Shown here piece after piece: positions 27,960 through 36,777 of a DNA stretch of 64,000 nucleotides. The translations under genes and the position numbers were made by a program. Every line of letters begins with the position of its first letter. Position 1 is the stretch's first letter. The notes beneath the pieces were generated by a model, which was not told where the DNA came from, ran no database searches, and worked only from the letters and a program-made list of their open reading frames with translations. Origin of the DNA: Tolypothrix sp. PCC 7910 (GTDB lineage: Bacteria > Cyanobacteriota > Cyanobacteriia > Cyanobacteriales > Nostocaceae); contig NZ_CP050440.1 of the NCBI RefSeq assembly GCF_011769525.1, positions 5,953,501 to 6,017,500 of the forward strand, written 5' to 3'.

Positions 27960-28122
27960 GATAAGTAGTTATTGGCGATTGAATTATAAGTTCTACGATT
28001 TAGCCTGGGAATGCGCTCAGAATATACCTTACCCCGATTTCTATCAAGCTTGGCATCAGCATAATTTTGTTACTCGTGCGCTGCAAAGCTTTGCAAGAAT
28101 CCTTTTCACAAGAATAATTTGA
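27956..28122 (+). pseudogene. C-terminal relic of the NACHT-HEAT NLR gene
   Basis: After the second transposon the sequence encodes SEISSYWRLNYKFYDLAWEC, AQNIPYPDFYQAWH and a short tail ending at TGA 28120-28122. The CAQN(M/I)xYPDFYQAWH pattern is one I remember from the C-terminus of cyanobacterial NACHT-repeat proteins. Splicing out both transposons places it in frame with the NLR (KALYNLSEISSYW at the junction). An annotation starting at 27922 would wrongly include transposon sequence. Confidence 0.6.
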
Positions 28123-28466
28123 GTACTTTAGCAGCAGCAACGTTACAAATGTCGTGCATTAAGTAACGACAGCTTGCCCATTCGTTACAAAAGTCGTGAT
28201 GTTGGTGACGAACATCGTCATGTTGGTGACCAATGTCGTGATGTTGGTGACGAACATCGTCATGTTGGTGACCAATGCTTATGTTGTGGTCACCACAGCT
28301 TCAGCAAAACTTATCAATCAACGCTATTCTAGTTTTGCTTGTACATCAACTCAGAGAGTCAAGCCTTTCGTGAGAAAAACGGATTCATAATACAAAGGCG
28401 ATCGCTTCCTAAAATTCTAAGGTTAGGAAATGCTAAGATTTCAATCAAATTTGCACTACTACTTAC
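28123..28466. repeat. 21-bp tandem repeats (42-bp period) and flanks
   Basis: Four exact-register 21-bp units fill 28195-28278, alternating CGTGATGTTGGTGACGAACA and CGTCATGTTGGTGACCAATG forms, so the true period is 42 bp. Degenerate units precede them from about 28141 (GTTACAAATGTCGTG, TTCGTTACAAAAGTCG). Units contain small inverted repeats (GATGTT with AACATC). The ORF through them (heptapeptide VMLVTNI) is probably not a gene. The remaining bases up to xisI show nothing notable. Confidence 0.75.
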
Positions 28467-28802
28467 CTAAAAAATTGCAAATTCTGTGTGTTTTCGCTGT
28501 TCAAGGGGTCTAAAAGCCAGAACAATCTGCTTTTTGGGAATTCCCGCAGCTACTAAGTCATTAGCGATACCTTCTTCTGTACCATCGTGTTGAATCCAAA
28601 GTTTATGATCAATCACATCTATGTGCAGCAAAGTGCCATAGATGCGATAACCGTTTTGCCAGCCTGTTTCAACTAACAGATAGCGATCGCGCTCTCTATC
28701 TAACACCAACTCAACTTTTACCCCATCATCACTCTGGAGAAAGTCGGCATAGTCTTGGAATACTTTTTCAATTGTCTGGCGATACTGGGTTAGTGAATCC
28801 AT
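28467..28802 (-). CDS. xisI: XisI-like protein (fdxN element excision controlling factor)
   Basis: The 111-residue protein matches XisI: DSLTQYRQTIEKVFQDYADF at the start, then LVETGWQNGYRIYGTLLHID and IWIQHDGTEEG-type sequence, ending in PLEQRKHTEFAI. In Anabaena, XisI and XisH control XisF-dependent excision of the fdxN element in heterocysts. The gene overlaps xisH by 13 bp, so translation is coupled. No recombinase is nearby, and such pairs occur in many copies in cyanobacteria, so the role here may differ. Confidence 0.92.
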   Translation of the reverse strand: MDSLTQYRQTIEKVFQDYADFLQSDDGVKVELVLDRERDRYLLVETGWQNGYRIYGTLLHIDVIDHKLWIQHDGTEEGIANDLVAAGIPKKQIVLAFRPLEQRKHTEFAIF

Positions 28803-29209
28803 CGGCTAATTGCCTCCTGACTCGGATCAAAGGTTACTAAACGAATGATGCCATCTTCAATTAAGGTTTGTCCGGCTTCTTCTTCAAAGACAGTTTTGCA
28901 AGTTGCTTCAGTGACGGCAAGATACAGGATATGCTCTGGATAGTACCGCTTTAATAATTGTGCGTACAAAACAAATTGACCTAACGCTTCTTCAAGATCC
29001 TTCATATCCGAAGGACGGGTAAAGCTTTTGACTTCGACAGCAATCTTTTCAGTGCCACGTTCGGCTGCCAGCAATCTTTCTGCCCCCAAATCGACAAATA
29101 GGTTTTTACCTCGCGCCAGACGAATTCGTAGCGGATCATGGGTGATGATCCAGCCGTCTTTAATCAGGGCATTTTTAACGTTATCGTGATACAGGTCTCT
29201 GGCAGGCAT
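28790..29209 (-). CDS. xisH: XisH-like protein (endonuclease-fold, excision controlling factor)
   Basis: The 139-residue protein matches XisH: MPARDLYHDNVKNALIKDGW, then FVDLGAERLLAAERGTEKIA, VEVKSF, and LYLAVTEATCKTVF. The D-x(n)-E-V-K arrangement is that of a PD-(D/E)XK nuclease-like core. It is the first gene of an xisH-xisI pair, with the start at 29209. It borders a transposon-rich island. The established role is in excision of the fdxN element together with XisF and XisI. Confidence 0.92.
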   Translation of the reverse strand: MPARDLYHDNVKNALIKDGWIITHDPLRIRLARGKNLFVDLGAERLLAAERGTEKIAVEVKSFTRPSDMKDLEEALGQFVLYAQLLKRYYPEHILYLAVTEATCKTVFEEEAGQTLIEDGIIRLVTFDPSQEAISRWIH

Positions 29210-29390
29210 ATTTTTTTGATTTTATCGTGCCTGTTATCAAGATTATTATGAGCAGGCGATCGCCCTTCGTTGAGGGGTATCATTACTCAGGTCTGTAAGG
29301 CTTTCCTAATTACGAATTACCATTAAACTTCTATTTCCATACAGTTTGGATATCTAATACTGAAACAATGGAAATAGACACAAAAGTAAA

Positions 29391-30131
29391 ATGCCGACTA
29401 TGAGTGAACTTCCCAAGAGTCTTGAAGAAGCGATCGCCCAATCTCGCATAGCTACCCAAGCTGCTTTAGCAGATGGCTGTACTCGCTTACAAGTTGAGTA
29501 TTTGTTCCCAGAACTGAAAATGATGCTGGTGGCGGCAGATTTTTTACCGATGTTTGACGAATACGGTTCTCGCTTAAAGATTTTTTTTGCTGATGCTGGT
29601 GCTGCTGCCCTTGCTCGTCGTGAATGGGCAGACAAACCATATAAAATTGAGGATATCGGTACAGGTAGGGCAACTCCTGTCGGGTCAAAAGTTCAGCCAG
29701 AGGATGAAATTTTTCTATTTATTACCCCGACGGCTGTAGAAGTACCGCAGTTGGAAAAACTCTGCCAAGAAATAGGCGATCGCCCCATAGTTCTCTTAAA
29801 TCCCCGCCTCGAAGATGCTGGAACTATAGGTATTGGTTACGCTGGAAGACAAACTCGTGAACGGTTCATTAGTACCATAGAATCTTCTTACTACCTGCGC
29901 CCTGTAGATGATGAAACTGCCGTTTTTCGCTGCTACCCTGGGCTGTGGGAAGTTTGGGTAGAAAAAGACGGCGACTATCAAAAAATCACAGAATTACCCA
30001 ACAGACCTTCAGGTGATGAGTTAGATCTCATCCTGATGAAACAATCCCAAACAGCAACAGACTCTACACCTGCCAAAAAACCAAGTGTGTTTAAGAGTCT
30101 GCAACGATTTATCAAAGCGTTGAGTAGCTAG
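29391..30131 (+). CDS. DUF1995 family protein
   Basis: The 246-residue protein fits the DUF1995 family found in cyanobacteria and plastids: SLEEAIAQSRIATQAALADG, then LQVEYLFPEL, a central domain with DEIFLFITPTAVEV, and LLNPRLEDAGTIGIGYAGR. Two in-frame ATGs exist (29391, 29400). The C-terminal 35 residues are a Lys/Ser-rich tail. Plant members include LPA3-type proteins linked to photosystem assembly, but the function of this one is unknown. Confidence 0.8.
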   Translation: MPTMSELPKSLEEAIAQSRIATQAALADGCTRLQVEYLFPELKMMLVAADFLPMFDEYGSRLKIFFADAGAAALARREWADKPYKIEDIGTGRATPVGSKVQPEDEIFLFITPTAVEVPQLEKLCQEIGDRPIVLLNPRLEDAGTIGIGYAGRQTRERFISTIESSYYLRPVDDETAVFRCYPGLWEVWVEKDGDYQKITELPNRPSGDELDLILMKQSQTATDSTPAKKPSVFKSLQRFIKALSS

Positions 30132-30164
30132 GATTGGGGACTGGGGATTAGGGACTGGGGACTG

Positions 30165-30184
30165 GGGACTGGGATATGAGCAAG
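30165..30184 (+). repeat. 20-bp direct repeat, left flank of MITE
   Basis: GGGACTGGGATATGAGCAAG is repeated exactly at 30339-30358, immediately outside both ends of the element. Confidence 0.85.
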
Positions 30185-30338
30185 CAAGGTGGTTTCATAC
30201 GAAAAAAGAAAAATACATAAGTCTTGATTTCTCGTTTTGTAGCATGGCTTTTTCCCTCTCTCCAAACCTCTCTCCCACGGGGAGAGAGGCTTTGAAACCC
30301 AGTTTTAGTTTTTTCTCTGCTTGTATGAAACCACCCTG
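30185..30338. mobile_element. 154-bp MITE related to the ISAs1-like element
   Basis: The left end reads CAAGGTGGTTTCATAC and the right end, inverted, CAGGGTGGTTTCATAC; both continue into A-rich sequence as in the IS at 9184-10357. The interior is non-coding and holds an inverted GAGAGAGG/CCTCTCTC-type stem (about 30257-30292). Exact 20-bp direct repeats flank it. It is best explained as a non-autonomous element moved by that IS's transposase. Confidence 0.82.
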
Positions 30339-30439
30339 GGGACTGGGATATGAGCAAGGGGCAGGGGAGAAATAATTAATGACAACCCCAAACCCCAATT
30401 ACCCATTACCCATTACCCATTACCAATGCCCCATGCCCA
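30339..30439. repeat. 20-bp direct repeat and STRR tract right of the MITE
   Basis: The first 20 bases copy 30165-30184. They are followed by AATTACCCATTACCCATTAC-type heptamers and ATGCCCC repeats up to the stop of the metalloprotease gene. The target of the MITE was itself heptamer repeat sequence. Confidence 0.7.
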
Positions 30440-33400
30440 CTAATTACTTCTTATGGGCGCATTCAAGACTTTCTCAATGCGATCGCGTGTTTCGAGAATG
30501 TGCGCTTTTGTATACTCGTCGTCAGAATTTGCTCCTGCTAGTTTTTCGTTGAGTTGCTTTATTTTATACCAAGCTAATGTACGTGCGTCTTCGGGTACGT
30601 ATTCTTTGCGTAACACCATATCACTCAGAATATTCACATATTCCCGCTGTAAGCCTCGCCGCAGGCTGGAAATCTTCAGGGGTTTGTTTTGAGGTTTGAT
30701 GACTTCTGTCCAAATATCAGTTTGCAGAGTATCTAATAGCTCTGGAATAGTAAGGGTTTTTTGGGTAGGATTTTTAAGTTCAATGTCCTTGAGGCGGGTA
30801 AGGCGATCGCCTGAAAGTAAATCCGTCAATACTGCACTCTGTAAGATTAACACCAAGTCATGAATTGGGTAATCTAAACGCCCAATCATCGGATAGCTAC
30901 CCCAATGGTACCAGCGGGAAGGTGCTAATTTATTCAGCAATTCTGGCGAGAAGTTAAAAGCATCTTCAGCAAAGACATATTTATTTAATGTCGCTAATGC
31001 TTGGCGTTGTTCTTCTACTGGTACGGCTTGGAATGGTAATCGCCGTTGACTGTTGACTTTGCTAGATGAAGCGCTAGCACGAATGCGATAGAAGGACTGT
31101 CCACCAATATATTTTGTAGTGTAGAAAATATTTTGGAAGTAGTTACCTAATACAGTACCAAAGCGATCGCTCAAGTCGCTAAAACTTTCTCCGGCAATGG
31201 GATAACGTTTGGTGAGACGATCCCACATCACACGAGAATTATCTAGCTGCCATTGAGAATAGCGCAGTACATTGCCGCTATTGTCCCAAGCATTAGCGGT
31301 TGGGTCGAGATCATACCTATCTTCATCTGTAGAGTAACTCAACTCTGGGCGATCGGATTGGTTAGCAATTTCTTCTAAAAATGCTTTCTCGGCGATGGGG
31401 GTTGATGCTTGTGTAGGTGTATAGCCGTACTGAATTGCCCAGTCATCATAAGGCCCAACCATACTGGGGAAATAATCACCCTGTTTAGTACCTTGGGGAG
31501 CAATATTTGGCGGAATATAATCCATTACCGAAGCTGTTAAACCTTTGTGATGCGTAATTTGCTGATCGTTGAGTTCTTCTGGCTGTAGTAGATTGCTACC
31601 CCGGAAGTTGTGGCGTAACCCCAAGGTGTGACCAACTTCGTGGGCAATAATTAAGCGTAAGTATTGATTGATATATTCTTTTAATTGCTCTTGACTAGTG
31701 GTGTTGTCTTCTAGGAGTGTCATTGCTAAGGAACCCAAAGCAAACTGCTGCGAGGCTTCCATGCCATAGCATAAGTCAGACTCACCAGCAATTTTCGCTA
31801 AACGACCTAACAAAGGCTTTTGCTTCGCTGGCTGCTGCTGATTATCGTTAGACTTGCCACCTAAGCCATTGACGCAAAGCATATTATTTTGCATCAAAGC
31901 TGATAAAGAAGTACGTGTAGATGAGACATTGGGTTGTACTATTTGACGATATTCATTCTTCAGTACACGGACAAAGCTGCCATCTACTAAAATATCTGCA
32001 TCTAAAATTTCTCCAGTTAAGGGATTAACACGGGATGGCCCCCTAGCAAAAAAACCATCGATGGTGTTAATCCAACGAATAGTATTGTAACGAATATCTG
32101 CAGGGTCCCATGTGGCATTATCTGGCATTTGCCGTACTTCAATTGCGTCTTTAAAGCCTGCCTTGAGAAAGGCTTTATTCCACATTAATATCCCTTCTTT
32201 AATGGCATCGCGATACTCAAAAGGTACAGCGTTATCAATCCAGAAGACTATCGGTTTTTTCGGTCGAGATATTGCTGCTTGGGGGTCGGCTTTTTCTAAG
32301 TTCCAGCGATTGATATAACGCATAAACGGGTCGCCGCGATCGTCTTTAGATAAGTCTTGATAGGCAGTGATAAAATAGCCCACACGCTCGTCAGCCAAAC
32401 GCGGTTGATATTTATTGTTCGGCAATTGGGAGATACTGTAGTGCAGACGGAGAGTAAAGCCACGGCTGTCAGGTAAAGACTCAAAGTTGAGCATTTCACT
32501 TTCGCTACTGCTACCGCCACCACCAGAAAAATTTAATACAGTTTCCACTTCTAGGTTTTCTGGAAAGACTTTGGCTTCACCAAAATAGGATTGGTCTGTA
32601 CCACCTGGTATCCCCAAACTTAGAGATAAGCCTGCTAAATCTGTCAGTAACAAATCGCCCAAGTCAATCAGCAGAGTTTTGCGTTCTGGATGAATGCTTT
32701 TAATGGGAATAGTGTACAGTACAGAGTCACTAAAAGACCGAACCAGCGATCGCGCTTGTGGATCTCCTTCACGAGTACGAAAATTCACATTACGGACAGC
32801 AAATTGCAGGTTGTTATCGACTCGTTTAAAGTAAAATAAAAAATCCTGCAAAGGCATACCGCTATAAATACCTTGTTCCCCAATACCAGATTCCAAGGTA
32901 GACGTAGCTAAGTAATTTTTATTTAGTTGCTCTGGTTGAATTTCTAAATAAATTTTATTCTTTTCTTTCTGGCGATAAAGCGTGAACACTCCCGCTGACT
33001 TTTCAGTGTCTTTGGTGACTTCATCAAACGACTCTAAATCATCCTTTTTTGGTGGTTTACTAGATGAGTTAGGTTTTTCGTTTGGCTTATCTGGGGTTTT
33101 TCCCGCTTGTAAAAAAGGTTGTTTTCCTACTTGTTTGGGACTTTTAACTATCCAGTTAAAAGGTTGCTGCTGTACCTGTTGATTTTGATTAAGCACCCAG
33201 ACTTTATCTATCTTTTGCCCTAGAGAATCCGGTAACTGTGGCTTACCTAAGGCTTGTTTGGGAGCATCATTGTCTAGTTTTTTTAAAGGTTTCAGGTTTT
33301 GCTGGCTACTCTCAGCTGTTTCTGTAACCTTTACTAGGCCTGGATTTAAACTAAATATATTTACCTTTTGTGGATTGTGTAACTCAGTATTTACTCCCTT

Positions 33401-33484
33401 GTTAGGCACAGACTTAGCACTAGCAGTTGTTAATCCTAAAAACAAACCATGCAACAAAATTACATAAAAAGTTAATCTATTCAT
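30440..33484 (-). CDS. Secreted zinc-dependent metalloprotease (DUF5117/DUF5118 type)
   Basis: The 1014-residue protein has a signal peptide (MNRLTFYVILLHGLFLGLTT, cleavage after ASA) and a low-complexity, Pro/Lys-rich N-terminal region to about residue 165. A large domain with AGVFTLYRQKEKNKIYLEIQ follows, as in this family. The metzincin-like zinc site HEVGHTLGLRHNF is near residue 620, where two His and a third His/Asp bind zinc and Glu is catalytic. SVMDY lies about 30 residues later, as in metzincins. It is probably periplasmic or outer-membrane associated. Confidence 0.88.
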   Translation of the reverse strand: MNRLTFYVILLHGLFLGLTTASAKSVPNKGVNTELHNPQKVNIFSLNPGLVKVTETAESSQQNLKPLKKLDNDAPKQALGKPQLPDSLGQKIDKVWVLNQNQQVQQQPFNWIVKSPKQVGKQPFLQAGKTPDKPNEKPNSSSKPPKKDDLESFDEVTKDTEKSAGVFTLYRQKEKNKIYLEIQPEQLNKNYLATSTLESGIGEQGIYSGMPLQDFLFYFKRVDNNLQFAVRNVNFRTREGDPQARSLVRSFSDSVLYTIPIKSIHPERKTLLIDLGDLLLTDLAGLSLSLGIPGGTDQSYFGEAKVFPENLEVETVLNFSGGGGSSSESEMLNFESLPDSRGFTLRLHYSISQLPNNKYQPRLADERVGYFITAYQDLSKDDRGDPFMRYINRWNLEKADPQAAISRPKKPIVFWIDNAVPFEYRDAIKEGILMWNKAFLKAGFKDAIEVRQMPDNATWDPADIRYNTIRWINTIDGFFARGPSRVNPLTGEILDADILVDGSFVRVLKNEYRQIVQPNVSSTRTSLSALMQNNMLCVNGLGGKSNDNQQQPAKQKPLLGRLAKIAGESDLCYGMEASQQFALGSLAMTLLEDNTTSQEQLKEYINQYLRLIIAHEVGHTLGLRHNFRGSNLLQPEELNDQQITHHKGLTASVMDYIPPNIAPQGTKQGDYFPSMVGPYDDWAIQYGYTPTQASTPIAEKAFLEEIANQSDRPELSYSTDEDRYDLDPTANAWDNSGNVLRYSQWQLDNSRVMWDRLTKRYPIAGESFSDLSDRFGTVLGNYFQNIFYTTKYIGGQSFYRIRASASSSKVNSQRRLPFQAVPVEEQRQALATLNKYVFAEDAFNFSPELLNKLAPSRWYHWGSYPMIGRLDYPIHDLVLILQSAVLTDLLSGDRLTRLKDIELKNPTQKTLTIPELLDTLQTDIWTEVIKPQNKPLKISSLRRGLQREYVNILSDMVLRKEYVPEDARTLAWYKIKQLNEKLAGANSDDEYTKAHILETRDRIEKVLNAPIRSN

Positions 33485-33987
33485 TTAATCAATCCCCGAT
33501 AACAATCACTAGCTAATTTCTCATTGTTGTAAACTTAAGCTGCTTTGGGTTCATATAACTGAAGCTTATTCTAAAAATATTATTAGCTGCTTAATATCCA
33601 GCAGTGAACTTTTTCGTTAAGTTATCATTATTTTTTTCAACCTGATTGGACAGTTTTACTGTAGTATTTTTGCTAACAATTGTGTCTGTAGCATACAGTA
33701 CGTATTATTTTGACACCAGACTAGTAAACTTGCTGGGAAGAAAGTATAACAATTTAGGCTAAATCAATGACATTACTGGAAAAGGCACAACTTCTCAAGC
33801 TGTCGATTTCGATTTACACGGAGAAAAATTGTCAGGCTCCTATTGGTTAGCTACCACGGAAATATCCCACAGTATTACTAGTTATAAATTATACGTACGC
33901 ATTTTTGCCTGATAAGCTTCTGAATCCGTCTTAACCTTTAAATCATCTCTAATTAATCAGTAACAACATAGTAATACGAGATACAAA
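33485..33987. other. Divergent intergenic region
   Basis: About 500 bp separate two divergent genes. The sequence is AT-rich and I see no ORF, tandem repeat, HIP1 cluster or recognisable RNA. It must hold the promoters of both neighbours. Confidence 0.4.
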
Positions 33988-35760
33988 ATGTCATATTTAT
34001 CGCAAATCTGGAAGCGTTTAAGCAATTACGCCAGAGGGACAAAGTTGCTAGAGATATCGCACACAGAATCTCTGGAAGCCGAAGCAGTGTCTTTTAAGAG
34101 AAAAACAACTTCAGATTTTGAGCAAGGCGTTAAATTTGCTCAAAATAATTTACCAGACTCCTTACTACCCCAACAATTACAAAAAAGGTTGGAAGAATGG
34201 TCAAACCCAAGTAGTGGTCTACTAGAGTTTACAAACGAGATGCCATCCGCCACAATCAGTATAGACGCGCAGCGGCTCACCGCTAGATATCGCCAATTAT
34301 ATGCACAAATTTACGATTTATTAGGTGAGAGTGCGTTGACTCCAGACATGGTTGAACAAGTTATGAACTTGTTAATTGTGGGGAAAAAATTTCGTCCAGT
34401 AGTCTTATTTCAACGTCTAGAAGAATTTTATCGTCGCTGGTGTCGAGGGGAATTTATCGATGCAGCACCGAATGATAACTTGCCCCAGAAAAAAATGCTA
34501 CAGATGCTAGAGAAAAATCGAGACATCGGACTGAGGCAAGTAGATATATATACAGGACTTAATGTACTCATTTTACTATTGGAGTTACACCGCTACGCCC
34601 AAAGGCTAGCTGAACTCCAGCAGCATATTACGTTTTATCCTTCCAGCCAACCGGATACAGAAAGTTTTTTCACATCGCAACTTCTACGTATTATTAACTA
34701 TAGCGATGCCATAGAAATTGGTAATTTTGCTAGTATCGTTGGGGAATTCTTAAGAGGTGGCAACTTCCGTGGTGCTTATTTAGGAAATGCTAACTTGGCA
34801 GGTGCTAACTTTAGCGGCGCTAACCTTACTGGTGCATACTTAGGAGATGCCAACTTAACTGGTGCTAACTTTAGCGGCGCTAACCTTACTGGTGCATACT
34901 TAGGAGATGCCAACCTCAGTGGTGCAAACTTTAGTAATGCCAACCTTAGCCGCACCGACCTGAGTAGTGCCAACTTCAGCGGTGCCAACCTCAACCATGC
35001 TGACCTCAGCCGCGCTAACCTTAGCCATGCTGACCTCAGCAGCACCAATCTCAAAAATGCTAATCTCACTAGTGCCGACTTGAGCAGCACTAATCTCAAA
35101 GATGCTAACCTCAGTGGTAGCGACCTTAGTCACGCCATACTTTTCGGTGCTAATCTCAGCGAAGCTAACTTGACTGGCATCAACCTCAGTCATGCTGATC
35201 TCTGCCGTGCTGACCTCAGTGGCGCAGACCTCAGCCGTGGTATCCTCAATGGTGCCAACCTCAGCGACACGATACTTTTCAGTACCAACCTAAATGATGC
35301 CATTCTTGTGGCTGCAGATCTCAGTTACGCCAAACTCAACGGTGCAAAACTCAACGGCGCGAAGCTCAACGGTGCAATGTTTTTAGGTGCAGATCTCAGC
35401 GGTGTAGATTTGAGTGGTGTAATTCTCAACGATGCCGACCTGAGTGGTGTGATGCTTAACGATGCTGACCTCAGCGGTGCCGATTTGAGTGATGCCATGC
35501 TTTTTGGTACCGACCTCAGTTATGCCAATCTCAATCAAGCCAACCTCAGTGGTAGTAACCTTAGTGGTGCTTTACTCAATGGCGCAGACCTCAGCCAGAG
35601 CAACCTCAGCTACGCCATACTCAGCAACGCTGATGTTAGCGAAGCCAACCTAGAAGAAATGACCTGGGGAGAAAAGCAGCAATGGGAAACTGTTCGCGGA
35701 TTAGAAACCGCGCTCAATGTACCAGAAGGATTGAAGCAGCAGCTTGGGTTAAGGGGATGA
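33988..35760 (+). CDS. Pentapeptide repeat protein with N-terminal helical domain
   Basis: Residues 1 to about 250 are a helical region without repeats (for example LQKRLEEWSNPSSGLLEFTN). From about residue 253 to 555 the protein is almost continuous A(D/N)LSx pentapeptides (ANLAGANFSGANLTGAYL), which fold into a right-handed quadrilateral beta-helix. A short tail (EEMTWGEKQQWETVRGLETA) closes the protein. Some repeats vary (GVDLSGVILNDADL). Such proteins are frequent in filamentous cyanobacteria and mostly of unknown function. A frame on the opposite strand is open only because the repeat is so regular. Confidence 0.88.
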   Translation: MSYLSQIWKRLSNYARGTKLLEISHTESLEAEAVSFKRKTTSDFEQGVKFAQNNLPDSLLPQQLQKRLEEWSNPSSGLLEFTNEMPSATISIDAQRLTARYRQLYAQIYDLLGESALTPDMVEQVMNLLIVGKKFRPVVLFQRLEEFYRRWCRGEFIDAAPNDNLPQKKMLQMLEKNRDIGLRQVDIYTGLNVLILLLELHRYAQRLAELQQHITFYPSSQPDTESFFTSQLLRIINYSDAIEIGNFASIVGEFLRGGNFRGAYLGNANLAGANFSGANLTGAYLGDANLTGANFSGANLTGAYLGDANLSGANFSNANLSRTDLSSANFSGANLNHADLSRANLSHADLSSTNLKNANLTSADLSSTNLKDANLSGSDLSHAILFGANLSEANLTGINLSHADLCRADLSGADLSRGILNGANLSDTILFSTNLNDAILVAADLSYAKLNGAKLNGAKLNGAMFLGADLSGVDLSGVILNDADLSGVMLNDADLSGADLSDAMLFGTDLSYANLNQANLSGSNLSGALLNGADLSQSNLSYAILSNADVSEANLEEMTWGEKQQWETVRGLETALNVPEGLKQQLGLRG

Positions 35761-35850
35761 TGAGGGAGACAAGGAGACAAGAGGAAAGGGAGAAATTACT
35801 ATTACCAATTACCCAATGCCCAATGCCCAATGCCCCATGCCCTATTCAAT
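35761..35850. repeat. STRR repeats between convergent genes
   Basis: The 90-bp gap carries ACCAATTACCCAATGCCCAA-type heptamers (about 35798-35842). It separates the pentapeptide gene (+) from the kdp operon (-). Confidence 0.65.
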
Positions 35851-36465
35851 TTATTCATTTGCCTTACGATTAATATCTTGCAAATCAAGAGCGTAATTTA
35901 ATCGCAAAACATTTACTCCTGGCTCACCAAAAACCCATAGAAATCTATCATCAGTATATTTATTAATTAGAGGTAATATTTCATCTTCTTTGAGATTCCG
36001 GGCATGAGCTACTCTCTCCAATTGCTGCCTAGCAGACTTCACCGAAATATGAGGATCTAAGCCAGATGCAGAGGTGTAAATTAAATCTGCGCTTGGTTGA
36101 ATATTTTCGTCTCGAAATTGATTAGCTTGCTCAACAATACGATTAAGTAATTCTGGATTAGTAGGAGCCAGATTACTAGCGCCAGAAATGCCAGTTGCTT
36201 TGGCTTTTTTACCTTGGCTATATCTCACTGTACTGGGACGACCATGAAAATATTTCTCTGATGTAAACACTTGACCAATTAAGGCAGAACCAATTGGTGG
36301 GCCATCTGGTTGAGCATCTATATTTTGCATGATGCTGCCATTAGCTTGCAAAGGGAAAAAAACTTGACCGACTACTAAAATTAACAGAGGATATATGATT
36401 GCCGTTAGTAACCAAAGTACCAGAGTTATACGAATTGACCTGATGATTTCTCGAATAATAGACAT
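35851..36465 (-). CDS. kdpC: Potassium-transporting ATPase subunit C
   Basis: KdpC stabilises the KdpFABC high-affinity K+ pump. The 204-residue protein has one N-terminal membrane segment (LVLWLLTAIIYPLLILVVGQ), then GSALIGQVFTSEKYFHGRPS with the conserved G-S-x-L-I-G-Q and the F-x-G-R-P-S motif, and SGLDPHISVKSARQQLERVA. It ends the operon kdpA-kdpB-(small subunit)-kdpC on the minus strand. No kdpD sensor follows, unlike the arrangement I recall from Anabaena. Confidence 0.93.
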   Translation of the reverse strand: MSIIREIIRSIRITLVLWLLTAIIYPLLILVVGQVFFPLQANGSIMQNIDAQPDGPPIGSALIGQVFTSEKYFHGRPSTVRYSQGKKAKATGISGASNLAPTNPELLNRIVEQANQFRDENIQPSADLIYTSASGLDPHISVKSARQQLERVAHARNLKEDEILPLINKYTDDRFLWVFGEPGVNVLRLNYALDLQDINRKANE

Positions 36466-36522
36466 ACAATAATCTGTGCGATCGCTCTTTTGAATTTAAT
36501 ATTGAATAATAATTTTGAACTG

Positions 36523-36777
36523 TTAGAAGCGTTCTGGCTGAAAAACAACAACAAACAAGTATATAACCAGGGATATCGTAACAAGTCCCAAAATGCCAAT
36601 TGCCCATGTGGTGCGGCTTTCTAAATTTACATCAGAGGCGGCATAAACTACAGGGGCAAATGCTAAGGTGAATCCCAGCGCTATCAACGTTGACAGCAGG
36701 AACTGTTGTTTACGCAATTTTGTCCAGACAAAAGATATTGTCTGTCTTAAACTTCTATCCTGAAAATTTTTGTTCAT
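36523..36777 (-). CDS. Small KdpF/KdpG-like subunit
   Basis: The 84-residue protein has two membrane helices. The second, ILGLVTISLVIYLFVVVFQP followed by ERF, is almost a KdpF peptide (KdpF is usually about 29 residues). The first half (QFLLSTLIALGFTLAFAPVV, then YAA) is an added helix resembling a signal anchor. It sits between kdpB and kdpC, the place called kdpG in some Anabaena. An extra, longer frame variant at 36341-36607 is a shadow. Confidence 0.8.
   Translation of the reverse strand: MNKNFQDRSLRQTISFVWTKLRKQQFLLSTLIALGFTLAFAPVVYAASDVNLESRTTWAIGILGLVTISLVIYLFVVVFQPERF

Noticed and set aside
28196-28390. 64-codon ORF with repeated VMLVTNI heptapeptides
   Set aside because: It exists only because the tandem repeat is a multiple of three bases; no start signal or conserved sequence.
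22563-29209. A complete new defence island with several effectors
   Set aside because: Only the NLR-like gene and the xisHI pair could belong; the NLR appears disrupted and no further effector genes are present.
34776-35193. Minus-strand ORFs rich in LRLA and TEVG motifs
   Set aside because: Antisense shadows of the regular pentapeptide-coding repeats.
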